From: Pseudomonadota bacterium
Lineage (GTDB): Bacteria; Pseudomonadota; Alphaproteobacteria; Rhizobiales; Rhizobiaceae
Assembly (NCBI GenBank): GCA_023457435.1
Contig: JAEWLS010000020.1
Coordinates: 62,001-126,000 of the forward strand
Length of the DNA stretch: 64,000 nt
Direction: 5' to 3'
The first letter of the stretch is position 1, and each line of letters starts with the position of its first letter. The notes beneath the pieces are model-generated. The model saw nothing but the letters and a program-made list of their open reading frames with translations. It did not search any database and was not told the DNA's origin. The position numbers were made by a program, and so were the translations under genes. Shown here piece after piece: positions 24,393-32,502 of the stretch.

Positions 24393-25304
24393 CTAGACGC
24401 CGAGGCACCACGCCAGCACCGCCTTCTGCGCATGCAGCCGGTTTTCCGCCTCGTCGAAGACGACGGAATGCGGACCGTCCATCACCTCGTCGGTGACCTC
24501 TTCGCCGCGGTGCGCAGGCAGGCAGTGCATGAAGAGCGAATCCCTCGCCGCGTGCGCCATCAGCTCGTCGTTGACCTGATAGGGCTGGAACACGTTGTGC
24601 CCGCGGGCGCGGTGTTCCTGTCCCATCGAGACCCAGGTATCGGTGACGACGCAATCTGCCCCCGTGACTGCTTCGACAGGCGAGCGCATGATATTCACGC
24701 GGCCGCCATTGGCGTTCGACCACTCGACGAAGCGCCGGTCGGGCTCGCTGCCCTCGGGCACCGCAACGTTCAGCCGAAACGAGAAGCGCGCGGAGGCCTC
24801 GGCCAGGGAGTGCAGCACGTTGTTACCGTCGCCGGTCCAGGCGAACAGCCTATCCTTGACCGGGCCTCGATGCTCCTCGAAGGTGAGCAGGTCGGCCATG
24901 ATCTGGCACGGATGGGTGTCGTCGGTCAGGCCGTTGATCACCGGTACGGTGGCGTGGGCGGCGAGTTCGCGCAGGCGAACGTGCGCGGTGGTGCGGATCA
25001 TAATGGCGTCGACGTAGCGCGACAGGACCTTCGCCGTGTCTGCTATGGTCTCGGAGCGGCCGAGCTGCATCTCCGCGCCGGTGAGCATGATGGTCTCGCC
25101 GCCAAGCTGGCGCATTCCGACGTCGAACGAAACGCGGGTGCGCGTCGACGGCTTCTCGAAGATCATCGCGAGAACCTTGCCGTCCAGCGGCCTGTCGCGA
25201 TCTCCGGCCTTGAGCCGCGTCTTGCGCGCGCGCGCGTCGTCAAGCATTCCGCGAAGGGTGCCGGCTGAGAGATCGGCGATATCGGTGAAGTGCCTGATCG
25301 CCAT
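24393..25304 (-). CDS. argF: ornithine carbamoyltransferase
   Basis: 303 residues. It transfers a carbamoyl group to ornithine, giving citrulline in arginine synthesis. The carbamoyl-phosphate loop STRTR is at 53-57 (FEKPSTRTRVSFDVGMRQLGG). Further landmarks are LSRYVDAIMIRT, NGLTDDTHPCQIMADLLTFEE, the ornithine-binding DTWVSMGQE, and FMHCLPAHRGEEVTDEVMDG. The cytosolic trimer fold is complete. The start ATG 25304 lies 5 bases beyond the argD stop, so it is co-transcribed with argD. Confidence 0.97.
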   Translation of the reverse strand: MAIRHFTDIADLSAGTLRGMLDDARARKTRLKAGDRDRPLDGKVLAMIFEKPSTRTRVSFDVGMRQLGGETIMLTGAEMQLGRSETIADTAKVLSRYVDAIMIRTTAHVRLRELAAHATVPVINGLTDDTHPCQIMADLLTFEEHRGPVKDRLFAWTGDGNNVLHSLAEASARFSFRLNVAVPEGSEPDRRFVEWSNANGGRVNIMRSPVEAVTGADCVVTDTWVSMGQEHRARGHNVFQPYQVNDELMAHAARDSLFMHCLPAHRGEEVTDEVMDGPHSVVFDEAENRLHAQKAVLAWCLGV

Positions 25305-25309
25305 TGCGG

Positions 25310-26500
25310 TCAGGCCGCGCCGGCGGATGCGGAAAGCGATGCGGCGCCCGCGCGGATCGCGTCGACCGCGATGCGGATTTCCTCATCCGCGACGTTCAAG
25401 GGCGGAAGGATCCGCACCACGTTGTCGCCGGCCGGGACCGCAAGCAGGTTATTGGCGCGCAGCGAGGCGTTGACCGCCGTGTTCGGCACCCGGCACTTCA
25501 AGCCGAGCAGCAGCCCCTCGCCGCGCACGCCTTCGAAGACCGCCGGGAATTCGTCGATGACGCTGGCGAGACCCTGCTTGAACAGCAGTGCCTTGCGGCG
25601 CACCTCCTCTAGAAAGCCCGGTTCCAGAACGACGTCGAGGACGGCGTTGCCGACCGCCATGGCGAGCGGATTGCCGCCGAAGGTGGTTCCGTGCGTGCCG
25701 GCGGTCATGCCGCGCGCCGCATCCTCGGTCGCGAGGCAGGCGCCCATCGGGAAGCCGCCGCCAATACCTTTGGCGATTGCCATGATATCCGGCTCGATGC
25801 CCGACCATCCATAGGCGAAGAGCTTGCCGGTGCGTCCGATGCCGCACTGCACCTCGTCGACGATGAAGAGAAGGTCGTGCTCGTCGCAGAGGGCACGCAA
25901 CGCGCGCATCATCTCGGGCGGAACCGGGCGCACGCCGCCTTCGCCCTGCACGGGCTCGATGAGGATGGCCGCCGTCTGCGGCCCGACCGCCGCCTCGACG
26001 GCCTTCATGTCGCCGAACGGCACCTGGTCGAAGCCGTCGACCTTGGGGCCGAAACCCTCGAGATACTTGGCCTGCCCGCCCGCGGCGATGGTCGCGAGCG
26101 TGCGGCCATGGAAGGCGCCCTCGAAGGTGACGATGCGATAGCGGTCAGGCCGACCGTTAACGTAGTGCCAGCGGCGCGCGGTCTTGATGGCGCATTCGAG
26201 GGCCTCGGCCCCCGAATTGGTGAAGAACACCTTGTCCGCAAACGTGTTCTCGCACAGGCGGCGCGAGAGCGTCTCCTGGCCCGGCACATTATAAAGGTTG
26301 GATACGTGCCAGAGCTTCTCGGCCTGATCCTTGAGCGCCGCTACGAGGTGCGGATGACCATGACCGAGCGAGTTGACCGCGATGCCGCCGGCGAAATCGA
26401 GATATCGCGCGCCGGAGGCCTCGATCAACCACGACCCCTCGCCCCTGTCGAACGACAGCGGGGCGCGCGCGAACGTGTCGAAAAGCGCGGTACCGCTCAT
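25310..26500 (-). CDS. argD: acetylornithine aminotransferase
   Basis: 396 residues, class III PLP aminotransferase. It makes N-acetylornithine in arginine synthesis and usually also acts as succinyldiaminopimelate aminotransferase. Landmarks: YLDFAGGIAVNSLGHGHP, TNSGAEALECAIKTARR, FHGRTLATIAAGG, EPVQGEGGVRP, FIVDEVQCGIGRTGKLFAY, and the Schiff-base Lys244 in IMAIAKGIGGGFPMG, followed by HGTTFGGNPLAMAVG. ATG 26500 follows AGAGGCA. The gene heads an argD-argF(-hslO) operon and has a promoter-proximal hairpin in its leader. Confidence 0.96.
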   Translation of the reverse strand: MSGTALFDTFARAPLSFDRGEGSWLIEASGARYLDFAGGIAVNSLGHGHPHLVAALKDQAEKLWHVSNLYNVPGQETLSRRLCENTFADKVFFTNSGAEALECAIKTARRWHYVNGRPDRYRIVTFEGAFHGRTLATIAAGGQAKYLEGFGPKVDGFDQVPFGDMKAVEAAVGPQTAAILIEPVQGEGGVRPVPPEMMRALRALCDEHDLLFIVDEVQCGIGRTGKLFAYGWSGIEPDIMAIAKGIGGGFPMGACLATEDAARGMTAGTHGTTFGGNPLAMAVGNAVLDVVLEPGFLEEVRRKALLFKQGLASVIDEFPAVFEGVRGEGLLLGLKCRVPNTAVNASLRANNLLAVPAGDNVVRILPPLNVADEEIRIAVDAIRAGAASLSASAGAA

Positions 26501-26560
26501 TGCCTGCCTCTAGCTCGCCTCCACGCCGGCGGACAGGATGTCGGCCGACAAAATCAAAAA

Positions 26561-26578
26561 GCCGCCCAAAGGGGCGGC
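26561..26578 (-). terminator. intrinsic-terminator-like hairpin in the argD leader
   Basis: GCCGCCC (26561-26567), four-base loop, GGGCGGC (26572-26578). On the minus strand it is followed by TTTTTGATTTT. It is 60 bases upstream of the argD start and only about 5 bases after the predicted transcription start, so it could attenuate argD or shield it from read-through. Confidence 0.6.
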
Positions 26579-26589
26579 GTCGAACTGCA

Positions 26590-26618
26590 GATATCGGGGC
26601 TTTTTGCCGTAAAGTCAA
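26590..26618 (-). promoter_or_regulatory. candidate argD promoter
   Basis: On the minus strand, TTGACT (26618-26613) is followed by 17 bases and GATATC (26595-26590). Transcription would start near 26583, just before the leader hairpin. The -35 is good and the -10 moderate. Confidence 0.4.
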
Positions 26619-26705
26619 CGAAAAGCTGGCCTATCGAGGCGCCGGACGGTGGTGCCAGAACCTCGTGGAAAGGGTTCCGGCAAGTTGGGGAAAACCGTGA
26701 AATTG

Positions 26706-26865
26706 GATTCCGCGAATCCGGCGGACTCTTGTCACCGAGTCAAGCGATAGGTAGTTTGACCCTCAACACAACTAGATTTCGTGCGGCGAACTCTTTCACC
26801 AGTGTGATGTGGTGCAGCCCCGGCTTCGGCTGGCGGTGGAAGGATTCGGATTCCGTCACGGACTC
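26706..26865. promoter_or_regulatory. cluster of seven GANTC (CcrM) methylation sites upstream of gcrA
   Basis: GANTC sites at 26706-26710, 26714-26718, 26724-26728, 26737-26741, 26843-26847, 26849-26853 and 26861-26865. The first two form a perfect inverted repeat, GGATTC-CGC-GAATCC. In alphaproteobacteria the adenine of GANTC is methylated by CcrM, and GcrA acts at methylated promoters. The cluster directly precedes gcrA (start 26883). Confidence 0.7.
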
Positions 26866-26882
26866 CACGAGGAGCCTTCCCG

Positions 26883-27395
26883 ATGAACTGGACTGATGAA
26901 CGCGTCGAGCTTTTGCGGAAATTGTGGTCGGAAGGGCTCAGCGCCAGCCAGATCGCGGCGCAGCTCGGCGCTGTCAGCCGCAACGCGGTAATCGGCAAGG
27001 TGCACCGCCTGAAGCTCGCCGGACGCGGCAGGACTTCCGCGGCGCCGGCGCGCACCAAGAAAGTTGCCACGGCGACGAAGCCGGCCTCCGGCGCGGCAGT
27101 CCGGCCGATCCGCCCCGTTCACGCGTCGTCGGGTGCCAACGCCCTGCAGACGGTATTCGAGGCCGAGCCGGTCACCCGCACCGTCTACCGCCCGTCGGAG
27201 AACGTCGTGGTGCCGATTTCGCGGCAGCTGTCGCTCACGCAGCTCACCGAGCGCACGTGCAAGTGGCCCAACGGCGACCCGCTGACGGAAGAATTCAACT
27301 TTTGCGGCAACGAGGCCGGCGAAGTGGGGCCTTACTGCGCCTACCATGCAAAGCTGGCCTACCAGCCTGCCTCGGAGCGCAGGCGGGTTCGCTGA
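26883..27395 (+). CDS. gcrA: cell cycle regulator GcrA
   Basis: 170 residues. The N-terminal DNA-binding helix-turn-helix reads MNWTDERVELLRKLWSEGLSASQIAAQLG, then SRNAVIGKVHRLKLAGR (residues 1-49), the invariant GcrA signature. A variable Ala/Lys/Pro-rich linker (about 50-110) follows. The C-terminal domain (about 115-160) ends in LTERTCKWPNGDPLTEEFNFCGN and GPYCAYHAKLAYQP, with conserved cysteines; in Caulobacter this part contacts the RNA polymerase sigma-70 subunit. GcrA activates S-phase genes at GANTC sites methylated by CcrM. The dense GANTC cluster ahead of the gene suggests autoregulation or replication-timed expression. It is convergent with phoU. Confidence 0.97.
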   Translation: MNWTDERVELLRKLWSEGLSASQIAAQLGAVSRNAVIGKVHRLKLAGRGRTSAAPARTKKVATATKPASGAAVRPIRPVHASSGANALQTVFEAEPVTRTVYRPSENVVVPISRQLSLTQLTERTCKWPNGDPLTEEFNFCGNEAGEVGPYCAYHAKLAYQPASERRRVR

Positions 27396-27401
27396 GACTA
27401 C

Positions 27402-28112
27402 CTATTTCGCAGCAGGCGCCAACGTCACGCGGTGGCTGACGTCGCTCTTGCTGCGTTCGGCAGGAAGCTGTTCCGACGTTTCGACGTAATAGATGGTCTC
27501 CGCGATGTTGGTGGCATGGTCACCAATCCGCTCGATGTTCTTCGCGCAGAACAGCAGGTGCGTGCACGGCGTGATGTTGCGCGGATCTTCCATCATGTAA
27601 GTGAGAAGCTCGCGGAAGAGCGACGTGTACATCGCGTCGATCTCGCTGTCGCGATCGCGCACGAAGCCGAGCGTCGACACCGCGCGCGAGGCGTAGACGT
27701 CGAGTACTTCCTTGAGCTGCGTCAGCGCCAGATTGGAGAGCGCTTCGAGCCCCCGGAAAAGGCTGACCGGCTGGCGCGAGGCCGATACCGCGACCACGCG
27801 CTTGCCGATGTTCTTGCCGAGGTCGCCGACGCGCTCGAGATCGGCGGCGATGCGCATCGAGCCCAGGATTTCCCGCAGGTCGCCGGCCAGCGGCTGACGG
27901 CGCGCAATAACGAAGATGGCCTTGTCATCGATCTCGCGCTGAGCTGCATCCAGCAGTTCGTCATCGGAAACGACCCTGGCGGCCAGGGCCGTATCGTTGG
28001 CGACAAGCGCGGCGACAGCCTGCTCGACCAGCCGTTCGGCGAGGCCGCCCATCGCGGCCACGCGACCGGACAGAAACTTCAGGTCTTCGTCATAGGCGCG
28101 AACGATGTGCAT
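27402..28112 (-). CDS. phoU: phosphate signalling protein PhoU
   Basis: 236 residues, two tandem three-helix bundles. Each repeat holds the metal-binding motif E-R-(V/I)-G-D: ADLERVGDLGKNIGKR (first half) and CAKNIERIGDHATNIAE (second half). PhoU restrains the PhoR kinase when phosphate is plentiful and tunes the Pst importer. phoR lies 80 bases upstream on the same strand, but no pstSCAB or phoB genes are adjacent, which differs from the common phoR-pstSCAB-phoU-phoB order. ATG at 28112. Confidence 0.95.
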   Translation of the reverse strand: MHIVRAYDEDLKFLSGRVAAMGGLAERLVEQAVAALVANDTALAARVVSDDELLDAAQREIDDKAIFVIARRQPLAGDLREILGSMRIAADLERVGDLGKNIGKRVVAVSASRQPVSLFRGLEALSNLALTQLKEVLDVYASRAVSTLGFVRDRDSEIDAMYTSLFRELLTYMMEDPRNITPCTHLLFCAKNIERIGDHATNIAETIYYVETSEQLPAERSKSDVSHRVTLAPAAK

Positions 28113-28150
28113 GCGACCGCTCCTCCGCGGACCTCGATTTCACAGAGGCT

Positions 28151-28168
28151 AGGCGAGTCGCATGACAG
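28151..28168 (-). promoter_or_regulatory. weak PHO-box candidate upstream of phoU
   Basis: On the minus strand, CTGTCAT (28168-28162) is a perfect PhoB half-site. After the usual 4 bases comes CTCGCCT (28157-28151), which matches the half-site at only 4 of 7 positions. It is about 40 bases before the phoU start. Confidence 0.3.
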
Positions 28169-28192
28169 GACCAAGAAATCCAGAAGCTTCGA

Positions 28193-29434
28193 TCAAAGCG
28201 GCAGATGCGCGACGAATTCCGCGCCGGCGCCCGGCTCGGAACGGATCGACAGGCGGCCGTTGTGCCGCGTCAGGATGTGCTTGACGATGGCCAGGCCGAG
28301 CCCGGTCCCCTTGGGCGTCGCGCCGCTGCCGGCTTCGACGCGGTAGAAGCGCTCGGTGACGCGCGGAATGTGTTCGGCGGCGATGCCGGGGCCGAAGTCG
28401 CGGAATGCGATCTCGACCCCCGGGTGCGCCCCGCCTTCGGCGCGCCGCACCGAGACGACGACGCGCTTGCCCGCCCGACCGTACTTGATGGCGTTCTCCA
28501 ACAGGTTCTCGAAGACCTGGGTGAGCTCGTCGCGGCTCCCTGGCACGCTGACGGGCTCCGCCGGCAGGTTGCGCTCGACGACGACACCGGCCTCGTCCGC
28601 CATACGCGACAACGCATCGGCGACGCTGCCGACGATGCCCACGACATCGGCGCGCTCGGAACGGCCGACTTGGGGCTTCATTTCTAGGCGCGACAGCGAG
28701 AGCAGGTCGTCGATCAACCGGGCCATGCGCGCCGTCTGTTCCTGCATGATGCCAAGGAAGCGGTCGCGCGCCGCAGCGTCGTCTCGGGCCGGCCCGCGCA
28801 ACGTGTCGATGAAACCCGCCACCGACGCGAGCGGCGTGCGCAGCTCATGGCTCGCGTTGGCGATGAAGTCAGCACGCATGCGGTCGATCCGGCGCGCCTC
28901 GCTCTGATCCTTGAAGGCGAGAAGAAACAGACCGGTGTCGTCGTTGACGGCGGTGGTCGATACCCGGAAAACGCGCTCGATCGGCAGGCGCTCCGCGTAG
29001 TCGATCGTGCTGCCCTGACCGCCGAGCATCGAGCGGACAAGCTCCTGCATCTCCGGCGCGCGGAAACGCACCTGAAGGTCGAGCCCTACGAGCCTCTCGC
29101 CGAAGGCGTCGCGCGCGGCGCGGTTAGCCTCCACGACCACGCCCGCCCTGTCGTACAACAGCAGGGGATCGCCGACGGCTTCGAGAAGGCGCGCGGCCGA
29201 GAGCCCATCGATCGGCGCGCGTGCGACATCCGGCACCGGATGGACGCGCGTCATCTCCGCTCTCCTCGTCGCCACAAGCACAAGCGGCACTGCGGCGAGG
29301 GCAACGACAGCGGCCAGCCATTCCCCCGCAATGAACAGCACCGCGGCGCCAGCGGCAGCCAAAATTGCAGCGAGATAGGCGCCGCGCGATGCAGCGCGGT
29401 CAGGCGACGTTCGGGCCGGTGCGTTCGAGCTCAC
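28193..29434 (-). CDS. phoR: phosphate regulon sensor histidine kinase PhoR
   Basis: 413 residues from GTG 29434. A short N-terminal hydrophobic hairpin (GAYLAAILAAAGAAVLFIAGEWLAAVVALAAVPLVLVA) anchors it to the membrane. A PAS domain follows (about 80-180, LLEAVGDPLLLYDRAGVVVEANRAA). HisKA has His196 in FIANASHELRTPLASVAGFI. HATPase_c has LLENAIKYG, FRDFGPGI, VTERFYRV and KGTGLGLAIVKHIL. The absence of a large periplasmic domain is normal for PhoR, which senses Pst activity through PhoU. It is upstream of phoU on the same strand and divergent from ppk2. The frame remains open upstream of 29434 but without membrane or PhoR-like sequence. Confidence 0.9.
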   Translation of the reverse strand: MSSNAPARTSPDRAASRGAYLAAILAAAGAAVLFIAGEWLAAVVALAAVPLVLVATRRAEMTRVHPVPDVARAPIDGLSAARLLEAVGDPLLLYDRAGVVVEANRAARDAFGERLVGLDLQVRFRAPEMQELVRSMLGGQGSTIDYAERLPIERVFRVSTTAVNDDTGLFLLAFKDQSEARRIDRMRADFIANASHELRTPLASVAGFIDTLRGPARDDAAARDRFLGIMQEQTARMARLIDDLLSLSRLEMKPQVGRSERADVVGIVGSVADALSRMADEAGVVVERNLPAEPVSVPGSRDELTQVFENLLENAIKYGRAGKRVVVSVRRAEGGAHPGVEIAFRDFGPGIAAEHIPRVTERFYRVEAGSGATPKGTGLGLAIVKHILTRHNGRLSIRSEPGAGAEFVAHLPL

Positions 29435-29496
29435 GTCACAGCTTGTCCAGTTTCGGCGCAACCCATAGCATGACCCGCCATGCGAGGACCCTCCCG

Positions 29497-30402
29497 ATGA
29501 AGCAGAAGAGCAAGCCTCAAAAGGCCGAGAAGTCGAGTGCCGTCGAGCTGACGATCTGCGGCAAGAAGCGCAGCTTCGACATCGACGATCCAAAGCTACC
29601 AGGCTGGGTCGAGGACAACGAGATCGCGGCGGGCGGCTACCCGTATCCCGACAAGATGAAGCGCGACGGCTACGAAAGCCAGTTGGAGATGCTGCAGATC
29701 GAGCTGGTGAAGCTGCACGCATGGCAGCAGGCGACCGGCGAGCGCGTCATGATCCTCTTCGAAGGTCGGGATGCGGCGGGCAAAGGCGGCACGATCGGCG
29801 CCGTACGCCAGTACCTGAACCCGCGCACGGCGCGCAACGTGGCGCTCTCCAAGCCGACCGAGACCGAGCGCGGACAATGGTACTTCCAGCGCTATGTCGC
29901 GCAGTTTCCGAGCGCGGGCGAGTTCGTGACCTTCGACCGGTCCTGGTACAACCGCGCGGGCGTGGAACCCGTCATGGGTTTCTGCACGCCGGAGCAGCAC
30001 CAGAAGTTCCTCGACGACGTGCCGCAGTTCGAGCTGTCGATCGTCAACGAGGGCATCCGCTTCTTCAAGATCTGGCTCGACATTGCCCAGGAGACACAAC
30101 TGGCGCGCTTCCACGACCGAAGGCATTCGCCGCTCGCCTGGTGGAAATTCTCGCCGATCGACATCGCCGGCATCGCGAAGTGGAACGACTATTCCGACAA
30201 GCGCGATCTGATGCTGCAGCGGACCCACACCGCTTACGCGCCCTGGACGGTCGTGCGCGCCAACGACAAGCGGCGCGGACGGCTTGCCGTCATCCGCCAC
30301 ATCCTGGATGCGGTGCCTTACGACAACAAGGACGCCGAGGCGATCGGCGTCCAGGACACGAAGATCATCTGCGACGCGCCGGCCTTCCTCGCCAGCCGCT
30401 AG
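29497..30402 (+). CDS. ppk2: polyphosphate kinase 2
   Basis: 301 residues, class I PPK2. It transfers phosphate between polyphosphate and nucleoside diphosphates, in practice often regenerating ATP or GTP. Walker A is ILFEGRDAAGKGGTIGAV (Lys96). Walker B is FVTFDRSWYNRAGVE (Asp147). The lid region is RRHSPLAWWKFSPIDIAGIAKWNDYSDKRD, and LQRTHTAYAPWTVVRANDK closes the fold. ATG 29497 has GAGG about 9 bases upstream; an in-frame ATG at 29470 is possible. The divergent phoR-phoU pair makes a small phosphate-homeostasis group. The last 38 bases overlap the end of the convergent glycosyltransferase gene. Confidence 0.95.
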   Translation: MKQKSKPQKAEKSSAVELTICGKKRSFDIDDPKLPGWVEDNEIAAGGYPYPDKMKRDGYESQLEMLQIELVKLHAWQQATGERVMILFEGRDAAGKGGTIGAVRQYLNPRTARNVALSKPTETERGQWYFQRYVAQFPSAGEFVTFDRSWYNRAGVEPVMGFCTPEQHQKFLDDVPQFELSIVNEGIRFFKIWLDIAQETQLARFHDRRHSPLAWWKFSPIDIAGIAKWNDYSDKRDLMLQRTHTAYAPWTVVRANDKRRGRLAVIRHILDAVPYDNKDAEAIGVQDTKIICDAPAFLASR

Positions 30403-32278
30403 GGGCAGCGGCGTGCGGGACGTCCGGTTCGCCGCGCTTGTGCGGCGTCTTCTCCCACAGATGCGGCGCCCGGACGAGCTGGATCACGGCCCGCCAGGCT
30501 GCCAGAGACAGCATGAGCCAGTAGACAGGGGTCGCGGCCGCAATCAGCGGCAACGCCTGTCGCTCGCCGCGCGGCAGCGACCGGGCGCCGATGATCAGAA
30601 ATCCGGCATAGCCCAGCGCCACGTTGACGACATCCACCGCAAGCAGCGCGCGATTGTACAGTCCGATCGACAGGCCGAACGCCGCCTCGACGCCGACGAT
30701 CAGCAAGGTGACATAGAGCAAGGGGTGCAGCAGCGCCGACAGCAGCATTCCGCCAAACAGGATCTGCGAGACCAGGAACGAACCTGGCCCGAGCTCAGCC
30801 GCAAGCCTGCGCCAGCTGCGCATGTGCACCAGCCACGTCTGGGCCCAACCCTTGAACCATCGCGTGCGCTGCGGGAGCCACACACGCAGCTCGGTCGGCG
30901 CGGCCTCGTGAGTCGGCAGCGCTATCGTCTCGGTGCGATAGCCGAGACGATGCAGCCGCATGCCCAGGTCGGCGTCCTCAGTGACGTTGAAGGGGTCCCA
31001 GCCGCCCACCTTTTCCAGGACGGAACGTTTGAAATGATTCGAGGTCCCGCCGAGCGGCAGCACCAGTTCGTTGCGCGACAGGAACGGCAGCATGATCCGG
31101 AACAGACCGGAGTATTCGAACGCAAACATACGGGCGACGATGCTGGCGCCGCGATTGGTGATCTGCAGCGGCGCCTGCACGCAACCGAGCGAACGGCCGG
31201 AATTGCGAAAGCGCGTCCACGCCTCGATCAGCTGGCGCGGATGTGGCCGGTCCTCGGCATCGTAGAGCGCGACGAAATCGCCCGAAATCGCGCCCATCGC
31301 ATAGGCGAGCGCTTTCGGCTTGGTGCGGGGGATGCCCGGCGGCACCGCGATCACCTCCACACTGGGACGCAGACGCTGGGCGCGAAGAGCCGCCAGCGTC
31401 TCCGCGTCATCAGCCTCGCAGACGAGCTTGATCTCGAGCTTGCTCCGCGGCCATTCGAGCTTGCCGAGCGCGACCAGGAGTTCCGGCACGATCTCCGCTT
31501 CGCGGTGCAACGCGACCAAGATCGTGTAGCGCGGCATGATGAGCGGCTCGCAGCGCGCGAGTCGCGGGAGCTTCGGCACGCGCTGACGGGTGGCCATCAA
31601 ACGAAGCGCCACGCATGGCAGGAACGATAGCGTCAGCAAGAGATGCATGGCGAGGAACGTCGCATTGGGCCACGCGATCGCGGACGAGACCAGCGCGCTC
31701 GCGGCCGCGCCAAGTACGAAACCCTGCCGGCCGGTGAACACCGTGCGCGCCGAACAGTCCGGCTGCTCTTCGAACAGGCGGTTTACCGCGCGTGTGGCGA
31801 GGACCGGGCTGAAGCGCGCAAGTAGCGCGCCCCGCAGCGCCATCGGCGCTACCAGACAGAAGCGTTGGCGCAGCGCAGGACGTTCGGCCATCCACCGGCG
31901 CAGCTGAGCGAATTCGGCTGCCTCGGGCGCCAGGAGCGTCAAGGTGCGACCGTCGCCGGCATCGTAGCGAGCACGGCGGACGCCGTTGGGCTGGCGCAGG
32001 AGAGCGAGGCCGTCACGGTCGCTGACGATCAAACGGGCCGGATCAATATCCGAAAGAAACGGAAGTCCGAGAGCGCGCGCGGCAGCACCGAAGAAGTTCG
32101 CTTCGGATGTGGCGCCATGCACCAGCAACTCCGCTTGGAACGTGGTCCCGTTATCGATGGCACGCCTAAGCGCTATCGAAACCGTCTCGCGCGGCAACCC
32201 GAGGCGCTCAAGCACCGGCCGCCAGAGATCGAGTTCGGAATGATCCGCGCGCGCCGGATCGCCCTTGGCGTCGGCCAT
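30365..32278 (-). CDS. membrane glycosyltransferase family 2 with N-terminal MshEN-like domain
   Basis: 637 residues from ATG 32278; in-frame ATG 32347 and GTG 32389 are alternatives and none has a clear ribosome site. The first 170 residues resemble the MshEN (GspE N-terminal) helical domain: VLERLGLPRETVSIALRRAIDNGTTFQAELLVHGATSEANFFGAAARALGLPFL. After two membrane helices comes a processive GT-A domain: LVALHREAEIVPELLVALGKLEWP, the DxD-like ALYDAEDRPHPRQL, NVTEDADLGMRLHRLGY, and the QxxRW motif WLPQRTRWFKGW. About four more membrane helices end the protein. It is a cellulose-synthase-like inner membrane enzyme that makes or extends a surface polysaccharide; the sugar is unknown. Confidence 0.85.
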   Translation of the reverse strand: MADAKGDPARADHSELDLWRPVLERLGLPRETVSIALRRAIDNGTTFQAELLVHGATSEANFFGAAARALGLPFLSDIDPARLIVSDRDGLALLRQPNGVRRARYDAGDGRTLTLLAPEAAEFAQLRRWMAERPALRQRFCLVAPMALRGALLARFSPVLATRAVNRLFEEQPDCSARTVFTGRQGFVLGAAASALVSSAIAWPNATFLAMHLLLTLSFLPCVALRLMATRQRVPKLPRLARCEPLIMPRYTILVALHREAEIVPELLVALGKLEWPRSKLEIKLVCEADDAETLAALRAQRLRPSVEVIAVPPGIPRTKPKALAYAMGAISGDFVALYDAEDRPHPRQLIEAWTRFRNSGRSLGCVQAPLQITNRGASIVARMFAFEYSGLFRIMLPFLSRNELVLPLGGTSNHFKRSVLEKVGGWDPFNVTEDADLGMRLHRLGYRTETIALPTHEAAPTELRVWLPQRTRWFKGWAQTWLVHMRSWRRLAAELGPGSFLVSQILFGGMLLSALLHPLLYVTLLIVGVEAAFGLSIGLYNRALLAVDVVNVALGYAGFLIIGARSLPRGERQALPLIAAATPVYWLMLSLAAWRAVIQLVRAPHLWEKTPHKRGEPDVPHAAAPSGWRGRPARRR

Positions 32279-32502
32279 AGGCGCGGGTTCTAGAAAATTA
32301 CGAAAGATGCGCGGCAGAACGCCCGCGGCGGCTACACTCTGAGGCATGCACACGCGGCCAAAACACGGCCGCTCCCCTGGCAGATACACTACGCTGTTCG
32401 TGCAGGAATACTCGCCGCCTCGCCCCAGAGAGCCGGCTCGCCCGTCCCGATAAGATCAGCCTAGCACGCCGAAAATATTACGCAATCGCGATGCCAGAAC
32501 AT

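Larger units (their letters stand above)
26501..26882. other. intergenic region between argD and gcrA (divergent control region)
   Basis: 382 bases with no credible gene. On the argD side it holds a candidate minus-strand promoter and a hairpin with a U-tract. On the gcrA side it holds seven GANTC sites between 26706 and 26865. No CtrA site (TTAA-N7-TTAA) is evident. Confidence 0.8.
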
